From assembly GCF_007741495.1 (NCBI RefSeq), contig NZ_CP036262.1:6324001-6388000 (forward strand): a stretch of DNA of 64,000 nucleotides. The letters run 5' to 3'. The notes under the pieces are model-generated. The model saw only the letters and a list, made by a program, of their open reading frames with translations, did no database searches and was not told the DNA's origin. This DNA comes from Roseimaritima multifibrata (GTDB lineage Bacteria; Planctomycetota; Planctomycetia; Pirellulales; Pirellulaceae). The position numbers and the translations under genes were made by a program. Position 1 is the stretch's first letter, and the number at the start of each line of letters is the position of its first letter. Shown piece by piece: positions 41,884 to 52,959 of the stretch.

Positions 41884-43392
41884 TCATTTTTTCGCTCCCA
41901 GGACTTGCTTAAGCGATGCAGCAATCGTCGGGTCAACAAACGCGGGATCGTTTGTTTTGGTGCCATATTCTTGCAACGCCTTGCCAAGACGCTCGGCCAC
42001 CCCTTCGGTACCTGGACGTCGGAAGAAGTTCAGAAGTTCGTCTGGATCTAGCTTTGCATCAAATAGCCAGGGAACATCGCTGGTCGACAACACCAACTTG
42101 TAGCGGTCGTCGATTGCAGCGACCCAATTGGTTTTGATGCCACTACTTCGCAGAAACGTGATTGGCGGGTTCGCAGGGTCGATCGGCGAATTCGAGTTAC
42201 CGGCAAGCTCGGCGGATAAGTCGCGTCCTTGATCGGCGGCGTTGCCATCGCGTCCGAGCAACCCCATCACGGTCGGCGTCAAGTCGACGGTACCAACTGG
42301 CTGGGTGTAAACCTTGCCTGCCGCGATCCGCCGCGGAAAGCGAATCAACATTGGGACTCGGGCGGAGCCTTCGTAGGGATTCCCCTTGTTCAAGCGGTCG
42401 TGTTCATAGCAAAGATCGCCGTGATCACTTGTCATGATCACAAGGGTATTTTCCAGTAGATTGGCCTCGTCCATTCGCTCCAACAGTTTTCCAACGTTGT
42501 CGTCGATGCACTGAACCATACCAAAATACTTTGACATATCCTTACCGCGAAAAATCTCGTGTTTCCCCTTGCCTCCCAACCACTTGGGCGACGGAATCCC
42601 GGTCTGAAAAGTTCTCGGGGCAGCAAACCTTAAGTCATCAAAGCGATGATCATAGGGAGCGCGTACACTGTTGGGACCGTGCGGATCGGGATAGCTAATG
42701 ACTGCGAGAAAAGGATCGTGTTGGGTTTTGTCGGTGACGTAATCAATCGCACGATCCGTCAGCCAATCGGTCGCAAAGGTTGTCTGGTCGGCACCATCGA
42801 CGCTGTAACTCGGTTCCCCGTTTTTCCTCGCCCCTACCAATGCCTTGCCGTTTTCGATGACCAGTTTTTTCCAGTGGCCTCGATTGAACATATATTTCTT
42901 AAACTGAAATCCACCGTCCACCTTCGGTTCCCACTCAGGTTTGCCCTTACCGCCCAAATGCCACTTACCAAAGAAACCCGTTCGATAGCCGGCATCGTTC
43001 AGGCGGTCTGCGAGCGTCGGAATCGAACGATCCAACACCAGATCATTTTGAGGAACTCCGGTGTTATGAGGGTACCGACCTGTGATCATCGCGGCTCGGC
43101 AGGGAGAACAGACAGGCGAAGTCGCATAGGCTCGCGTGCAGATCACTCCTTCCTTCGCAATCCGATCAAGATGCGGTGTCGGCACCACGACGTCCGGTCC
43201 CCACATTTCGGCTTGTTCGCGCGGCATCCGCTCGCGATAACAACCAAGCGTACGAAAATTGTGCTCGTCGGTAATGATTAAGAGAACATTTGGCGGGCTA
43301 TCCGTCGCACCGCGGGCCAAGCTTGGAATTAACACCAGTACCAGCGTTAAGAGAGCTTGTTTCGCAAATAGGTGGCGGTTGAATTGGCTCAT
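41884..43392 (-). CDS. Sulfatase, formylglycine-dependent (type I), exported
   Basis: The start at 43392 (MSQFNRHLF) is chosen because AGGACATCCC precedes it; the frame is open seven codons further. The 502-residue protein has a signal peptide ([17 protein letters not shown]), then [12 protein letters not shown], the activation motif Cys95[11 protein letters not shown], [10 protein letters not shown] and [10 protein letters not shown]. The C-x-P-x-R core is complete, with Cys at the fourth position rather than the usual Ser/Thr of S-type motifs being irrelevant to activation. The substrate is probably a sulfated polysaccharide. The start codon overlaps the stop of an upstream remnant (TGA at 43389-43391), suggesting past translational coupling. 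Confidence 0.92.
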   Translation of the reverse strand: MSQFNRHLFAKQALLTLVLVLIPSLARGATDSPPNVLLIITDEHNFRTLGCYRERMPREQAEMWGPDVVVPTPHLDRIAKEGVICTRAYATSPVCSPCRAAMITGRYPHNTGVPQNDLVLDRSIPTLADRLNDAGYRTGFFGKWHLGGKGKPEWEPKVDGGFQFKKYMFNRGHWKKLVIENGKALVGARKNGEPSYSVDGADQTTFATDWLTDRAIDYVTDKTQHDPFLAVISYPDPHGPNSVRAPYDHRFDDLRFAAPRTFQTGIPSPKWLGGKGKHEIFRGKDMSKYFGMVQCIDDNVGKLLERMDEANLLENTLVIMTSDHGDLCYEHDRLNKGNPYEGSARVPMLIRFPRRIAAGKVYTQPVGTVDLTPTVMGLLGRDGNAADQGRDLSAELAGNSNSPIDPANPPITFLRSSGIKTNWVAAIDDRYKLVLSTSDVPWLFDAKLDPDELLNFFRRPGTEGVAERLGKALQEYGTKTNDPAFVDPTIAASLKQVLGAKK

Positions 43393-43580
43393 GGGATGTC
43401 CTGTTTTGCACAACGAAGAGGGAGATGGACGTTGAGGGAGTGTTTCTTAGCTTTGGTCACTTCGGCGGCACCGAACAACACAACGGGGACTCCATTTTCC
43501 AGCCAAAGCTGCGGGCGTTCCAGGCAGGGAGGGATGTGGAAAGAATAAGTGACAATTTCCGAGTGGGATTGAAGGTCAGC
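43389..43580 (-). pseudogene. C-terminal remnant, possibly of a glycosidase-like secreted protein
   Basis: The frame reads [20 protein letters not shown] and [20 protein letters not shown] with HSLNVHLPL, and stops at 43389-43391 on top of the sulfatase start. ERPxLxxExGxPxxLFGA...HSxNVxxPL resembles the end of large GH43-like or BNR-type exported glycosidases. The upstream part is replaced by the dispersed 20-bp motif region (43616-43635). The family match is tentative. Confidence 0.35.
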
Positions 43581-43615
43581 CACACGACAAGTGCCGTCGT
43601 GACAAGAATGCTGCG

Positions 43616-43635
43616 GGAACCACCGTCTGGCGACG
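43616..43635. repeat. Dispersed 20-bp motif, copy 2
   Basis: GGAACCACCGTCTGGCGACG, identical to 13044-13063. The following bases (GTTAGCGACGG here, GTAGCTACG there) also show similarity, so the repeat is longer than the exact core. Confidence 0.6.
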
Positions 43636-44103
43636 TTAGCGACGGCCATGATGGTAGTAACGCTCGCCAGATCGTAGACAATCCGACAATATCGCATCAA
43701 TAGATTTCACGCCCCGACGCCAAACTCGTTGAAATCATCCCCACCATTATAGCCTTGCCTCCGTTGGCCCACGGTCGGCAGCGGGCACGATTCAGGGAAA
43801 ACACCAGCCACGATAACAATGGTGTTGGGCTAAGCTGTAAAGGCAGAAACTGCGACGACACAAAGTGCGAATGTCGATATCAACTCCAATCGCTTCTTCA
43901 TTCGATTTTTTCATAGCCGGAGATCGATTATTATGAGATGGACAAGACCGGGCATACCAGAAGGACCGCACCTCGCCCGATCCCGTCGCATTACGAATGG
44001 AAAGCCGTTCCCAAAGGCATCGCCCTCAAAACGGGCGACCCGCGAAAGCGCTTCCAAAGCTTCTGGAACAATGATCTAACAAACCAACGAAAGCTCTCAG
44101 ACG
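43636..44103. other. Intergenic region upstream of the sialidase/SGNH gene
   Basis: No convincing gene. A 63-codon frame at 43938-44129 (HYEWKAVPKGIALKTGDPRK) overlaps the next gene's start out of frame and has no recognised family. The region should contain promoters for the genes on both sides. Confidence 0.4.
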
Positions 44104-46056
44104 ATGAAACCGACTCTCACGCTTCTTAGCGTTCTGCTGTTTGCACCACTGGCAGCGCTGCACGCTGCCGACCCCGTGCCACTCTGGGACGAACGCGTGC
44201 CTTTACTGAAGACGGCCGAATTGCCGATGCTAGAGGACGTGCGTTTCTCCGTGATCAAGCCCTACGAATTTAAAAGCGATGGCTACCGATTCCTCCACGG
44301 CGTGGGACTCTGTTTTCATAAGGGGCGGCTCTACGCCTCGTTTGGGCACAATCAAGGCGGCGAAAACACCGATACCGAGGAAGCTCGGTTTTGCGTGAGC
44401 GACGATGAAGGCAAAACATGGAGCGAAGTGCGCACGATCGACTCGGGCGAGGGACCGGTCGGGGTGAGTCATGGCGCATTCCTTTCGCACAACGGAACGC
44501 TTTGGGCTTTTCAGGGAGCCTACACCGGAACGATGAGCGGCGTTCATACACGAGCCTATGTCCTCGATGAGGCGGGCAATCAGTGGCAGGCCAAAGGCAC
44601 CGTGATCGAAGACGGTTTCTGGCCAATGCAGGAGCCTCAGAAGATGGACGACGGCAACTGGATCATGGCCGGACTGAAGGTCGGCGACGGCAACCCGGCC
44701 ATCGTCGCCATCAGTCATGGCGATGACTTTACCAAATGGGATGCCGTCCCAATCCCACACAGCAAAGGCCTCAAGATGTGGGGCGAATCGACTGTCATCG
44801 TCAGCGGCAATCAGATCACCAATATTTCTCGCTACGGTGACAAAGCAGTAGCACTTGTCGCGACCAGCAACGACTACGGCCGCACCTGGAGTGAGATGCG
44901 TCCCAGCAACTTGCCGATGACCACCAGCAAACCGGCCGCTGGTATGTTGAGCAACGGTCAGCGATACCTCGTCTGCACCACCACCGCGGACAGTGGCAAG
45001 CGACGTTCGCCCTTGACGATCGCGGTCAGCAAACCAGGCGAGCCCCTGTTCAGCAAAGTGTTCGTCATCCGCCACGCCGAATTCCTCGATGGCCCCGGCG
45101 AATCGCATCCGAAAGCCGCACTCTCTTATCCGTATGCGATTGAGCACGAAGGAAGTCTCTACATCGGCTATTCAAACAGTGGTGACAAGTCGACGCGCGT
45201 CGGTACAGGCCGCCAGCTTTGGAATAACAACAGCGCCGAAGTCGCCGTCATCCCGATTAACCAATTGCTTGCCGACGAAGGGTCCCTTTCTCAGACGGAG
45301 CCGACCAACGCCAAAGAAGCGGCGATGCAGAAGGCTCGCGAAGAAGCGGAACTGGAGAAGAAGTATCAAGCTTGGGTTTCAAAATTGACGCCCGCGCATC
45401 AAGCATGGGAGAAAACGCTGCAGGCGGAGCTTGGCAATTTCTATCTACCGATCCACAAGCGAGAGAAGGTTGCCGGGACGGCGAACGCCTGGGATTTCGT
45501 CGAAGACGATCCGGCGTTGCCACGAGTGCTTCTTATTGGCGATTCGGTTTCACGCGCCTACACGCAAACGGTCCAAAAAGAACTTGCAGGGATCGCAAAC
45601 GTTCATCGAGCTCCAGCCAACTGCGGGCCAACGTCCACCGGGCTGAAGAAGATGGACGTGTGGCTGGGCGATGGCAAGTGGGACGTCATCCACTTCAATT
45701 TCGGAATCCACGATCGTGCGACACCGCTGGCGGATTACACGACGCGGCTTCAGCAGCTTATCGAACGAATGAAACAGACCGGGGCAACGCTGGTTTGGGC
45801 GAGTACAACACCGATACCCGACATCGCCGGCAAATACACCGCGGAGTCGATTGTCGAACGGAACGCAGCGGCCGCTGCAGTGATGCAGCAAAACGCGGTC
45901 GCCATTGATGATCTCTTCACAGCGATCACACCACGGCTGGCCGAATTACAAAAACCCAATGACGTACATTTCTCTGGGGCAGGAAATGAATTTCTTGGTG
46001 AGCAGGTAGCGGCATACCTCAAGTCTATCCCGATGGTGTCGGAGCCAAGGCAGTAA
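44104..46056 (+). CDS. Exported two-domain enzyme: sialidase-like propeller plus SGNH hydrolase
   Basis: The 650-residue protein has a signal peptide (LTLLSVLLFAPLAALHAAD). Residues about 40-390 are a BNR/sialidase-like six-bladed propeller, with Asp-box-type turns such as SDDEGKTWSE (about residue 100) and SNDYGRTWSE (about 260). A Lys/Glu/Ala-rich helical linker (residues 400-440) leads to an SGNH/GDSL hydrolase domain. This has block I VLLIGDSVSRAYT (Ser481), block II-like NCGPTST, block III HFNFGIHD and block V DVHFSGAGNEFLG with the Asp/His pair. The enzyme could remove an acyl group and a terminal sugar or sulfate-bearing residue from the same polysaccharide (inference). The substrate is unknown. 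It lies beside sulfatases and a DUF1501/PSD1 pair, fitting sulfated polysaccharide use. Confidence 0.85.
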   Translation: MKPTLTLLSVLLFAPLAALHAADPVPLWDERVPLLKTAELPMLEDVRFSVIKPYEFKSDGYRFLHGVGLCFHKGRLYASFGHNQGGENTDTEEARFCVSDDEGKTWSEVRTIDSGEGPVGVSHGAFLSHNGTLWAFQGAYTGTMSGVHTRAYVLDEAGNQWQAKGTVIEDGFWPMQEPQKMDDGNWIMAGLKVGDGNPAIVAISHGDDFTKWDAVPIPHSKGLKMWGESTVIVSGNQITNISRYGDKAVALVATSNDYGRTWSEMRPSNLPMTTSKPAAGMLSNGQRYLVCTTTADSGKRRSPLTIAVSKPGEPLFSKVFVIRHAEFLDGPGESHPKAALSYPYAIEHEGSLYIGYSNSGDKSTRVGTGRQLWNNNSAEVAVIPINQLLADEGSLSQTEPTNAKEAAMQKAREEAELEKKYQAWVSKLTPAHQAWEKTLQAELGNFYLPIHKREKVAGTANAWDFVEDDPALPRVLLIGDSVSRAYTQTVQKELAGIANVHRAPANCGPTSTGLKKMDVWLGDGKWDVIHFNFGIHDRATPLADYTTRLQQLIERMKQTGATLVWASTTPIPDIAGKYTAESIVERNAAAAAVMQQNAVAIDDLFTAITPRLAELQKPNDVHFSGAGNEFLGEQVAAYLKSIPMVSEPRQ

Positions 46057-46075
46057 CGCTGTCGATTTAGTGTTT

Positions 46076-46553
46076 GTCGCCTTTCGCTCGGGACGTGCGA
46101 TTTATCAGTTGGCGGTTTCCTATCGGAATGCAGCGGTTTAGCAGGAGACCAATATCCCAACCCGCTGCATAAGTTTTGAAGACCGCCATATGGTTGCGCT
46201 ATTGAGGTGATCGCTGTGCTCAACCGTCCTGATTTCCCTTCTGTTGCTGATGATTCAAATCATTCGGCTATTCCGGTACCTTTTTAGCCCCAAGCATCGA
46301 GAGTTCCGTTTCCGGGCTCGCCCTGGCGGGCTCACAACTGGCAGCTACCCTCTTGTGCGATCGAAATGCGGTTCTCCGCCAGCCCCGAATCGCCTAGGCG
46401 ATTCGGGGCTGGCGGAGAAGGATTGAGTGGGGGCAGGCATTGAAGTAGCTGCCAGTTGTTGTACCGACCAGGACAAGCCCGGCGGAAACAAACAAGAACC
46501 ATTTTGCTCGGAAACCATCAGCAATAAATTTCGCGTCCCGAGCGAACGGCGAC
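46076..46553. repeat. Large nested inverted repeat with a perfect 48-bp palindrome at its core
   Basis: The core 46372-46419 is a perfect 48-bp palindrome centred on CCTAGG. Outside it, in mirrored order, are ACAACTGGCAGCTAC (46334-46348) with its complement at 46445-46459, a GTTTCCGGGCTCGCCCTGG-like block (46308 on) with a diverged partner at about 46468-46489, TTGCTGATG (46244-46252) with its complement at 46516-46524, and GTCGCCTTTCGCTCGGGACG (46076-46095) with its near-complement at 46534-46553. The left half holds about 150 extra bases, including a copy of the repeat seen at 30793. No gene is seen in 46057-46700. Confidence 0.88.
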
Positions 46554-46700
46554 ACTGATTCTGCGGGCTCGGTTAAATCGACAGCTTGGTAAGCAAGGAA
46601 AAAAGTGATCTTGTCACTCTCCTTGCTCACGCGTCGAATTACCAAAAGCCAATGCCCTACGTAAAAACGCAACATGAGCTTCTGGGTGACCGTCACTCGA

Positions 46701-48119
46701 TTAAGCGATGATGTCCTTGATGACGTGTCCATAGTCCTGATCCAGGCGTTTGTAACCTGGGACTTCCAAGCGGCGTGGGTCGATGCCCATCAGGTGGTTG
46801 ATCGTGGCGTGGACGTCGGTCACGTAGTGAGGGTCTTCGACGGCGTGAAAACCTAATTCATCCGTGGCGCCGTGAACGATCCCCCCTTTCAACCCGCCGC
46901 CAGCCATCCAGACACTGAAGCCAAACGGATGGTGGTCTCTGCCGTCGGCGCCCTGGGATCCTGGCGTGCGTCCGAATTCGGTTGCGAACACAACGATCGT
47001 ATCTTCTAGTAGGCCTCGCTGCTTCAAATCCTTCAGCAAACCTGCGGTGGGCAAGTCAACCTGCTGAGAGAGTTTCGCGTGTCCTTTCTTTAAACCCGAA
47101 TGATTATCCCACGCACCGGCCGCTCCGTCACCGTGCATGATCTGAATGAACCGGACACCACGTTCTGAGAAACGGCGAGCCGCCAGCAACTGTTGACCAA
47201 ATTCCTTCGTCTCCGCTTGATCCAGTCCATAGAGCTTTCGCGTTTCCGCCGATTCGCTCGCGAAATCCAGGACGTCTGGCACAGCGGTCTGCATCCGGTA
47301 CGCCAGTTCGTAAGATTTGATCCGCGCTTCCAATCCTGAATCTCCAGGAAACTGCTCGGCGGCAAGTCGGTTCAACCCGTTGGTGAAGTTCAAACTCCTG
47401 AGCTGCTCGTCCGTGCTCATTCCGCCATACGGGCTGGCGTAGTCAAGCGGATTGGCTGGATCGATTTTCAAGTTCACCGCATCGTACGCTGGGCCCAAGT
47501 AGTGCCCGTCCCGCTTGTCAAAGAAACGCGGCCCGATGTTGATGAATTGAGGCAGGTTGTCGCTGAGTGAACCAAGACCGTAATTGATCCACGCGCCGAT
47601 GGTCGGTGAACGCGGGTCCAACATGTGTCGACCAGAATGGAATTGGACCTGGGCACCATGATTATTGTCGGTTGTCCACATCGAACGAATGAAGGCGATG
47701 TCGTCTGCACAAGAACCGATGTGCGGAAACCAATCGCTGATCTCAATGCCCGATTGCCCATACTTTTTGAAATCCGTCTGCAACGGATAGATGGTGTTGC
47801 GGCTTTGGCCGTTGGCATCATCCACGACGACAACACGCAAGTCCTTCGAATGCTTCGGGTCCAGGACATCCGCGTAAGGTGTGTCGCTGATCGATTTGCC
47901 TGCAAACTGATTCAAAGCAGGCTTCGGATCGAAACTCTCCATGTGACTAACGCCACCACGCATGAACAGCCAGATCACACGTTTCGCTTTGGGCTGAAAA
48001 TGCGGTCGGCCATCGGGCGTGGAATGCTGGTCGGCAGCAACGATCCCATTCAATGCCAAGGCGCCGAAACCAAGGCCAGACCGAAGCAGATACTGTCGAC
48101 GTGAAACGGAGTGGGTCAT
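46701..48119 (-). CDS. DUF1501 protein with Tat-type signal
   Basis: The 472-residue protein begins [20 protein letters not shown], a twin-arginine signal. It has the DUF1501 pattern: [21 protein letters not shown] near the start, [55 protein letters not shown] and [17 protein letters not shown] near the end. The fold is alkaline-phosphatase/sulfatase-like. DUF1501 genes in Planctomycetes are almost always paired with a DUF1549/DUF1553 cytochrome gene, as here: the start ATGA overlaps the stop of the upstream gene by four bases. Biochemical activity is not established. A role in polysaccharide or sulfatase-linked metabolism is inference. Confidence 0.93.
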   Translation of the reverse strand: MTHSVSRRQYLLRSGLGFGALALNGIVAADQHSTPDGRPHFQPKAKRVIWLFMRGGVSHMESFDPKPALNQFAGKSISDTPYADVLDPKHSKDLRVVVVDDANGQSRNTIYPLQTDFKKYGQSGIEISDWFPHIGSCADDIAFIRSMWTTDNNHGAQVQFHSGRHMLDPRSPTIGAWINYGLGSLSDNLPQFINIGPRFFDKRDGHYLGPAYDAVNLKIDPANPLDYASPYGGMSTDEQLRSLNFTNGLNRLAAEQFPGDSGLEARIKSYELAYRMQTAVPDVLDFASESAETRKLYGLDQAETKEFGQQLLAARRFSERGVRFIQIMHGDGAAGAWDNHSGLKKGHAKLSQQVDLPTAGLLKDLKQRGLLEDTIVVFATEFGRTPGSQGADGRDHHPFGFSVWMAGGGLKGGIVHGATDELGFHAVEDPHYVTDVHATINHLMGIDPRRLEVPGYKRLDQDYGHVIKDIIA

Positions 48120-51100
48120 CGGATCACCTGGAAATCGTTGTGATTCAGCAGAGCGTGAATGAAGCGAACTCGGTCTTTACTTTCTGCCAGAAAAGCAAGA
48201 CAGGCTTCTATTTCGTTGGCCGAGGGGGGACGTGCAAGGATTAACAGAAAGGCCTCTTGAGCAAAATCCGCGTCGGTTAGGCCTGTATCAAATTGCGAAT
48301 GGATTTCGCCAGCCGCTTCGATCGCGTCACGGCTGTTCATCATCGCCAGAGCCTGTCCGGGGACGATACTCTCGCTGCGACGGTAGCACCCCAACACATC
48401 GGCATCGTCAAACGTTGATAGGAATTTGTCCCGACCTTCGCGAGAATGCACCAGATAAAGGCTACGGCGACGGACGCTTGGAGCCGGCGGGAGCGGAGGA
48501 CCGCCTAGCGTCGGATCAAGTTTGCCGGCCAAGTGCAGCAGGCTATCTCGGATCGCCTGCGATTCCATCCTGCGATTGTTCATACGCCAGTAGTAGCGGT
48601 TCTCTGAATCGCTGGCCAGCGTCTCCGGGTCGGCAGCGAGGTTCGATGAACTACGTTGCCAAGCCTTGGAGGTGAGAATCATTCGGTGCAGATGCTTCAT
48701 GCTCCAGCCGGATTCGATCAACTCGACAGCAAGATAATCCAGCAGATCTTGATGCAACGGTCGGGGTGCCCGCCTGCCGAAGTCAAAGACCGAATCGACC
48801 AACGGGGTTCCAAAGTGACGCATCCAGATGTGGTTAACGGCGACCCGTGCGGTCAGCGGATTGTCGCGATGCGTGATCCAACGGGCAAGTGAGGTTCGAC
48901 GCCCCGTACTGGTTTTCGGATAGACCGGGGCGAACTGAGAAACATTGTCTGTCTTTTTGTTCAATGCCCGTTCACTGCCTCGCAGCGGTACGTGCTCTGG
49001 CAGTTTCCCAGCAGCCAACGCGGCTTTTGCCGCGTCTCTTCGCTTGGTTGCGCCGGCTTGCTTGGCTGCATCCGCTTTCAGCAGATCGACTTCCGCTTTC
49101 GCCAACTGCGTCTGAAGCTGCAGTCGACCGGACTGTTCCAACAAGGTTTCTGCGGAGGATGATTCGGAATCGCCCGATTTGAACAGTGCGTTATCGACGG
49201 CGATGCTTGCCTTTAGTGCTTCTAATTCCAATTCAGCCAAAGTCTGTTGAGCCTGCGCCAGCTTCAGTGCCTGCTCGGAATCAATCGCCGTAGGTTGAAC
49301 CTTCGTTTGCTTCAAAACAGTATCAGAGGGCAACGGTTTGACGTCGATCGCGTAGAAATCGGCCGCCGCATCAAATGCGAACAATTCGATGGCTCCGGCA
49401 CGTCGTTGCGGTAACCGGTAAGCAAACAGAAAATCTCCATCCAGTGAAACATTGATCAGATCTTCTCTGACTTGAATGTTCAGCGAATACTCCTGATGCA
49501 ACTGGATCGCGCGATCGGCTTTGGCATTTCGGGGATAGACCGTTTTACCCGACAACGTGTGAGAGAGCTGGACCTTCGATCCGTCGTCAACGGCACTGGC
49601 ATAAACGGTGTGAGCATTCTGATCGTTACCGTCGACATCAAAACGAATCCCTGTCGATTTCCATCGTTTGCCGCCCGTCGTTTGAAATTTCAAAGTCAAA
49701 TCAAAGTCACGGGGATGATTCGCCTTGCTCTTCAAATAGGTTCTATCCGTTGTCGGCTGCGTTTGCGAAAGCAAACCGCCTTGATAACGCCAGCCATTCC
49801 CAATGGTCTCCCAAATGTCTGGACGAGCCTTTTTGAAATCATCACTCAACGGTTTGCCAACCACGTCGGCGGCCTTTTCAGCAGGCTTGGTTTCCGCTTC
49901 TAGTTTGATTTTCGCGAGTGCTTTACGAGCTTGTTCAACGTTTGCTTCGGCTTGCGCTAGTCGATCCGTTTGCACGTAGCTTCGGACCCCCGGCGCCCAA
50001 GCCTCTACTGGCAGTTCAACGGACGTTGGGTTCTCTACAAAATTTGCCAAGAATCCCGGCGGTCCCGGCGGAATTGGGTTGTCCTTGTCCGGCTGCGTGG
50101 GGTCGCCACGAAGGTGAAGGTAAGTGGGAGCATCCAACGTGTCATCGTAGACTCGCGGAAGCCCGTTCTTGGCGTAATTCGTTTCACCTGGCAACGCGTC
50201 AAGGCGAACATGGTGCGGCTCGAACACCGCGCGGAAACGATAGTAGTCCTCGTGACTGATCGGATCGTATTTATGGTCGTGACATTTGGCGCAGTTCATC
50301 GTCAGACCGAGAAACGCTTTGCCGGTATGTTCGATCGTGTCATCCAGCCATGTGGTGCGATTGAACAAATAGTAGTTACGGGCCAGGAACCCCGTTGCGA
50401 CAACTGCCTTCGGATCTCCGGGCGCAAGCTCATCGCCGGCAAGCATCTCCCTTACCATCGAATCGTAGCCTTTGTCTTCATTCAACGATTCAATGATCCA
50501 ATCACGCCAATGCCAAAGATGCTTTTGGCTGTTGCGCAGTTGTGCGCCAAGCCCGTACCAGTCGCTGTAACGCCAGACGTCCATCCAGTGTCGGCCCCAA
50601 CGTTCGCCGTACTGGGGACTGCTGAGCAACGAATCGAGAATTTCGTCAAGCGGTTCTTCTGACAGCAACTGCTCTGTGGTTGGCGGCAAGCCGGTGACAT
50701 CAAGGTAAAGTCGCCTCAGCAGCAGACTTCTTACGGCAGGCTGCTGTGGCTTCAATCCGTTTGCCGTTTGTTTTGCCGTCAGAAAGGCATCAATCGGATT
50801 GGCTTCATCCACCGCGGGCAAAGGTGGGCGTTCGATCTTCTGAAACGCCCAATGCTGCGTCGGATCGGCTTCGGCTTGCTCATGTTCGGGCGCCGGTGCC
50901 CCTGCGGCCAGCCACTTCTTGATCCTATCGATCTGGGTTGGCGTCAACGCTTCGGCTTCGGGCGGCATCCGATAATCATCATCCGCTGAAGTCAGACGGC
51001 TGATCAATTCGTCATCTAAGATGCCATGCTCGCTCATTGCGATAGCGGTATCCAAACGCAATCCGGAATCCTGTTTCAATGCACCATGACAGGCAAAACA

Positions 51101-51223
51101 CCGCTCTTTCAGCAGCGGCTTGATTTCGTTGACATACAGATCGACGCCTGATTCTTGCCCCTGCGCGAACGCTGACAGTAAAACCAGGGTGAAGAGAGAA
51201 AGGATCTTCGCAAAGGCATTCAT
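48116..51223 (-). CDS. Planctomycete cytochrome-c domain protein with DUF1549 and DUF1553
   Basis: The start at 51223 ([20 protein letters not shown]) gives a proper signal peptide; the frame is open 29 codons further upstream. The roughly 1035-residue protein has a heme-binding CFACHG motif (Cys42, Cys45, His46). It continues with [20 protein letters not shown], a DUF1549 region ([35 protein letters not shown]), a second [12 protein letters not shown] motif, a central LamG-like/DUF1080-like beta region, and DUF1553 ([40 protein letters not shown]). Two CxxCH sites imply covalent heme. It forms a translationally coupled pair with the DUF1501 gene. Redox function is inferred. Confidence 0.93.
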   Translation of the reverse strand: MNAFAKILSLFTLVLLSAFAQGQESGVDLYVNEIKPLLKERCFACHGALKQDSGLRLDTAIAMSEHGILDDELISRLTSADDDYRMPPEAEALTPTQIDRIKKWLAAGAPAPEHEQAEADPTQHWAFQKIERPPLPAVDEANPIDAFLTAKQTANGLKPQQPAVRSLLLRRLYLDVTGLPPTTEQLLSEEPLDEILDSLLSSPQYGERWGRHWMDVWRYSDWYGLGAQLRNSQKHLWHWRDWIIESLNEDKGYDSMVREMLAGDELAPGDPKAVVATGFLARNYYLFNRTTWLDDTIEHTGKAFLGLTMNCAKCHDHKYDPISHEDYYRFRAVFEPHHVRLDALPGETNYAKNGLPRVYDDTLDAPTYLHLRGDPTQPDKDNPIPPGPPGFLANFVENPTSVELPVEAWAPGVRSYVQTDRLAQAEANVEQARKALAKIKLEAETKPAEKAADVVGKPLSDDFKKARPDIWETIGNGWRYQGGLLSQTQPTTDRTYLKSKANHPRDFDLTLKFQTTGGKRWKSTGIRFDVDGNDQNAHTVYASAVDDGSKVQLSHTLSGKTVYPRNAKADRAIQLHQEYSLNIQVREDLINVSLDGDFLFAYRLPQRRAGAIELFAFDAAADFYAIDVKPLPSDTVLKQTKVQPTAIDSEQALKLAQAQQTLAELELEALKASIAVDNALFKSGDSESSSAETLLEQSGRLQLQTQLAKAEVDLLKADAAKQAGATKRRDAAKAALAAGKLPEHVPLRGSERALNKKTDNVSQFAPVYPKTSTGRRTSLARWITHRDNPLTARVAVNHIWMRHFGTPLVDSVFDFGRRAPRPLHQDLLDYLAVELIESGWSMKHLHRMILTSKAWQRSSSNLAADPETLASDSENRYYWRMNNRRMESQAIRDSLLHLAGKLDPTLGGPPLPPAPSVRRRSLYLVHSREGRDKFLSTFDDADVLGCYRRSESIVPGQALAMMNSRDAIEAAGEIHSQFDTGLTDADFAQEAFLLILARPPSANEIEACLAFLAESKDRVRFIHALLNHNDFQVIR

Positions 51224-51436
51224 TGCTGGTCGCAGCTCCAATCCAAAATCGGTTATCAAAATTAGGTTTGCCACCCCCAACGACGTGCGGACTTTGCTGC
51301 AACCGAGCACTCCCTAAGTTACAAGCCCTCTTACGATTCCCTATGATACACGGGATTTCCGGGGGAAGCATACGCGGTTTACAAGCAAATTCACTTATAG
51401 GAATTTCGGAGGCTCCAGCGGAGTAAGATAGTTGGC

Positions 51437-52789
51437 ATGAAAAATCCATCTACAAACTTGTTGTTTTTCGCCTTGGTTTGCTTCAACGTTGCGAACGCAA
51501 GCGAATCGACGCCGCCCAATATTCTGTTTATCTTTGCGGATGACATCGGACAGGAGGTACTGGAGTGCTACGGCGGTCAGTCCTACAAGACTCCGCACCT
51601 GAATGAGCTAGCCAAGACAGGGATGAAGTTCACCCATGCTTCAAGTATGCCAGTGTGCCATCCTTCACGATTAACCTTGATGTCCGGCAGGTATCCGTTT
51701 CGCCATGGCAGGGTGAACTGGGGAGACTATCCCAAAGAAGCCGAAGCCCACACTTTTTCAAACTATCTAAAGCAGGCCGGATACAGAACGGGCATTGCCG
51801 GCAAATGGCAGCTTTGTTTGTTGGGCGACGATCCACTGCATCCACGGCGAATGGGCTTTGACCACTGGGATCTATTCGGCTGGCATGAAGGGCCCCGGTA
51901 CTACGAACCGATGATTTATCAAAACGGAAAGGTGCGAACGGATACCCTGGGGCACTATGGTCCGGACCTGTATGTGCGTAGCATCATTGATTTTATGAAG
52001 AGGAACCGCGAGCAGCCCTTCTTAGCGTATTACTCAATGGCCGTAGCCCACGAAGTGACCGATGACCTGACGCCTCCTGTGCCACATGGCCCGCATGGTC
52101 GCTACGACAACTATGCCGAAATGGTCGCCGAGACCGATCGCAATGTCGGTCGCCTGATGGCAGCGTTGAATGCCTTGGGGCTGAGAGAAAAGACACTGAT
52201 CTTATTCGTCGCTGACAATGGAACACCGCCCGAGATCATCATTCGTGCCGAGGGGAACGAACTGATTAAGATCCCTGTTGTCTCGCGACGCAACGGTCAG
52301 GATGTTCCCGGCGGAAAGAAGCAACTGACCGACGCGGGGACCAATGTACCAATGATCGCCAACTGGCCAGGCACGATCAAACCTGGGCAGGTCGTTGATG
52401 ATCTGGTGGACTTCAGTGATTTCTTGCCCACGTTCATGGACTTGGCGGGACATACATTGCCCGCTGACCTGCAGCTTGATGGCGTCAGTTTCGCGAATCG
52501 GTTGCGAGGCACAGGTGCTTCGCCCCGCTCATTCACGTACTGTGAAGAAGCCGTCTTGCCGAAGCCGGGCGGAGTGGAACCCGACGGCGAAAGTTCGGGC
52601 CTGAAGTGGGTCCGCAACCAAGACTGGAAACTCTACAACGACGGGCGTCTTTTCCACATGGCAGAAGATCCGCTCGAGCAGTATCCGTTTTCGGTTTCAG
52701 CAGACAAAGCCGAGCAAGCCCGAATCCGAAAGCAGCTGGAAAAGGTCTTCGCGGACCTGGGCTTATCGACGCCAAGTCAATCGAATTGA
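51437..52789 (+). CDS. Sulfatase, formylglycine-dependent (type I), exported
   Basis: The 450-residue protein has a signal peptide ([14 protein letters not shown]), [20 protein letters not shown] (metal-binding Asp pair), the activation motif Cys74[17 protein letters not shown], GIAGKWQLC and [10 protein letters not shown]. The C-x-P-S-R core is complete. The length and simple C-terminus fit compact polysaccharide sulfatases. It is divergent from the DUF1549/DUF1553 gene, with a 213-base shared promoter region. No strong ribosome binding site precedes the ATG. Confidence 0.92.
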   Translation: MKNPSTNLLFFALVCFNVANASESTPPNILFIFADDIGQEVLECYGGQSYKTPHLNELAKTGMKFTHASSMPVCHPSRLTLMSGRYPFRHGRVNWGDYPKEAEAHTFSNYLKQAGYRTGIAGKWQLCLLGDDPLHPRRMGFDHWDLFGWHEGPRYYEPMIYQNGKVRTDTLGHYGPDLYVRSIIDFMKRNREQPFLAYYSMAVAHEVTDDLTPPVPHGPHGRYDNYAEMVAETDRNVGRLMAALNALGLREKTLILFVADNGTPPEIIIRAEGNELIKIPVVSRRNGQDVPGGKKQLTDAGTNVPMIANWPGTIKPGQVVDDLVDFSDFLPTFMDLAGHTLPADLQLDGVSFANRLRGTGASPRSFTYCEEAVLPKPGGVEPDGESSGLKWVRNQDWKLYNDGRLFHMAEDPLEQYPFSVSADKAEQARIRKQLEKVFADLGLSTPSQSN

Positions 52790-52959
52790 TTGCAGTTCCC
52801 AGAAAATATTTTCAGTTTTGATTCAGGCAATCGCGAAGAGAAACAACAAGCAATCAACGACAACAAGGGAAGTGCCATTGATTGGCGCCGGATTATCGAT
52901 TTCCGAATCGGTTCGGATCGCGTGGTCTGAAATGAATTGCGTCGTCCCTCTAACTGCAG

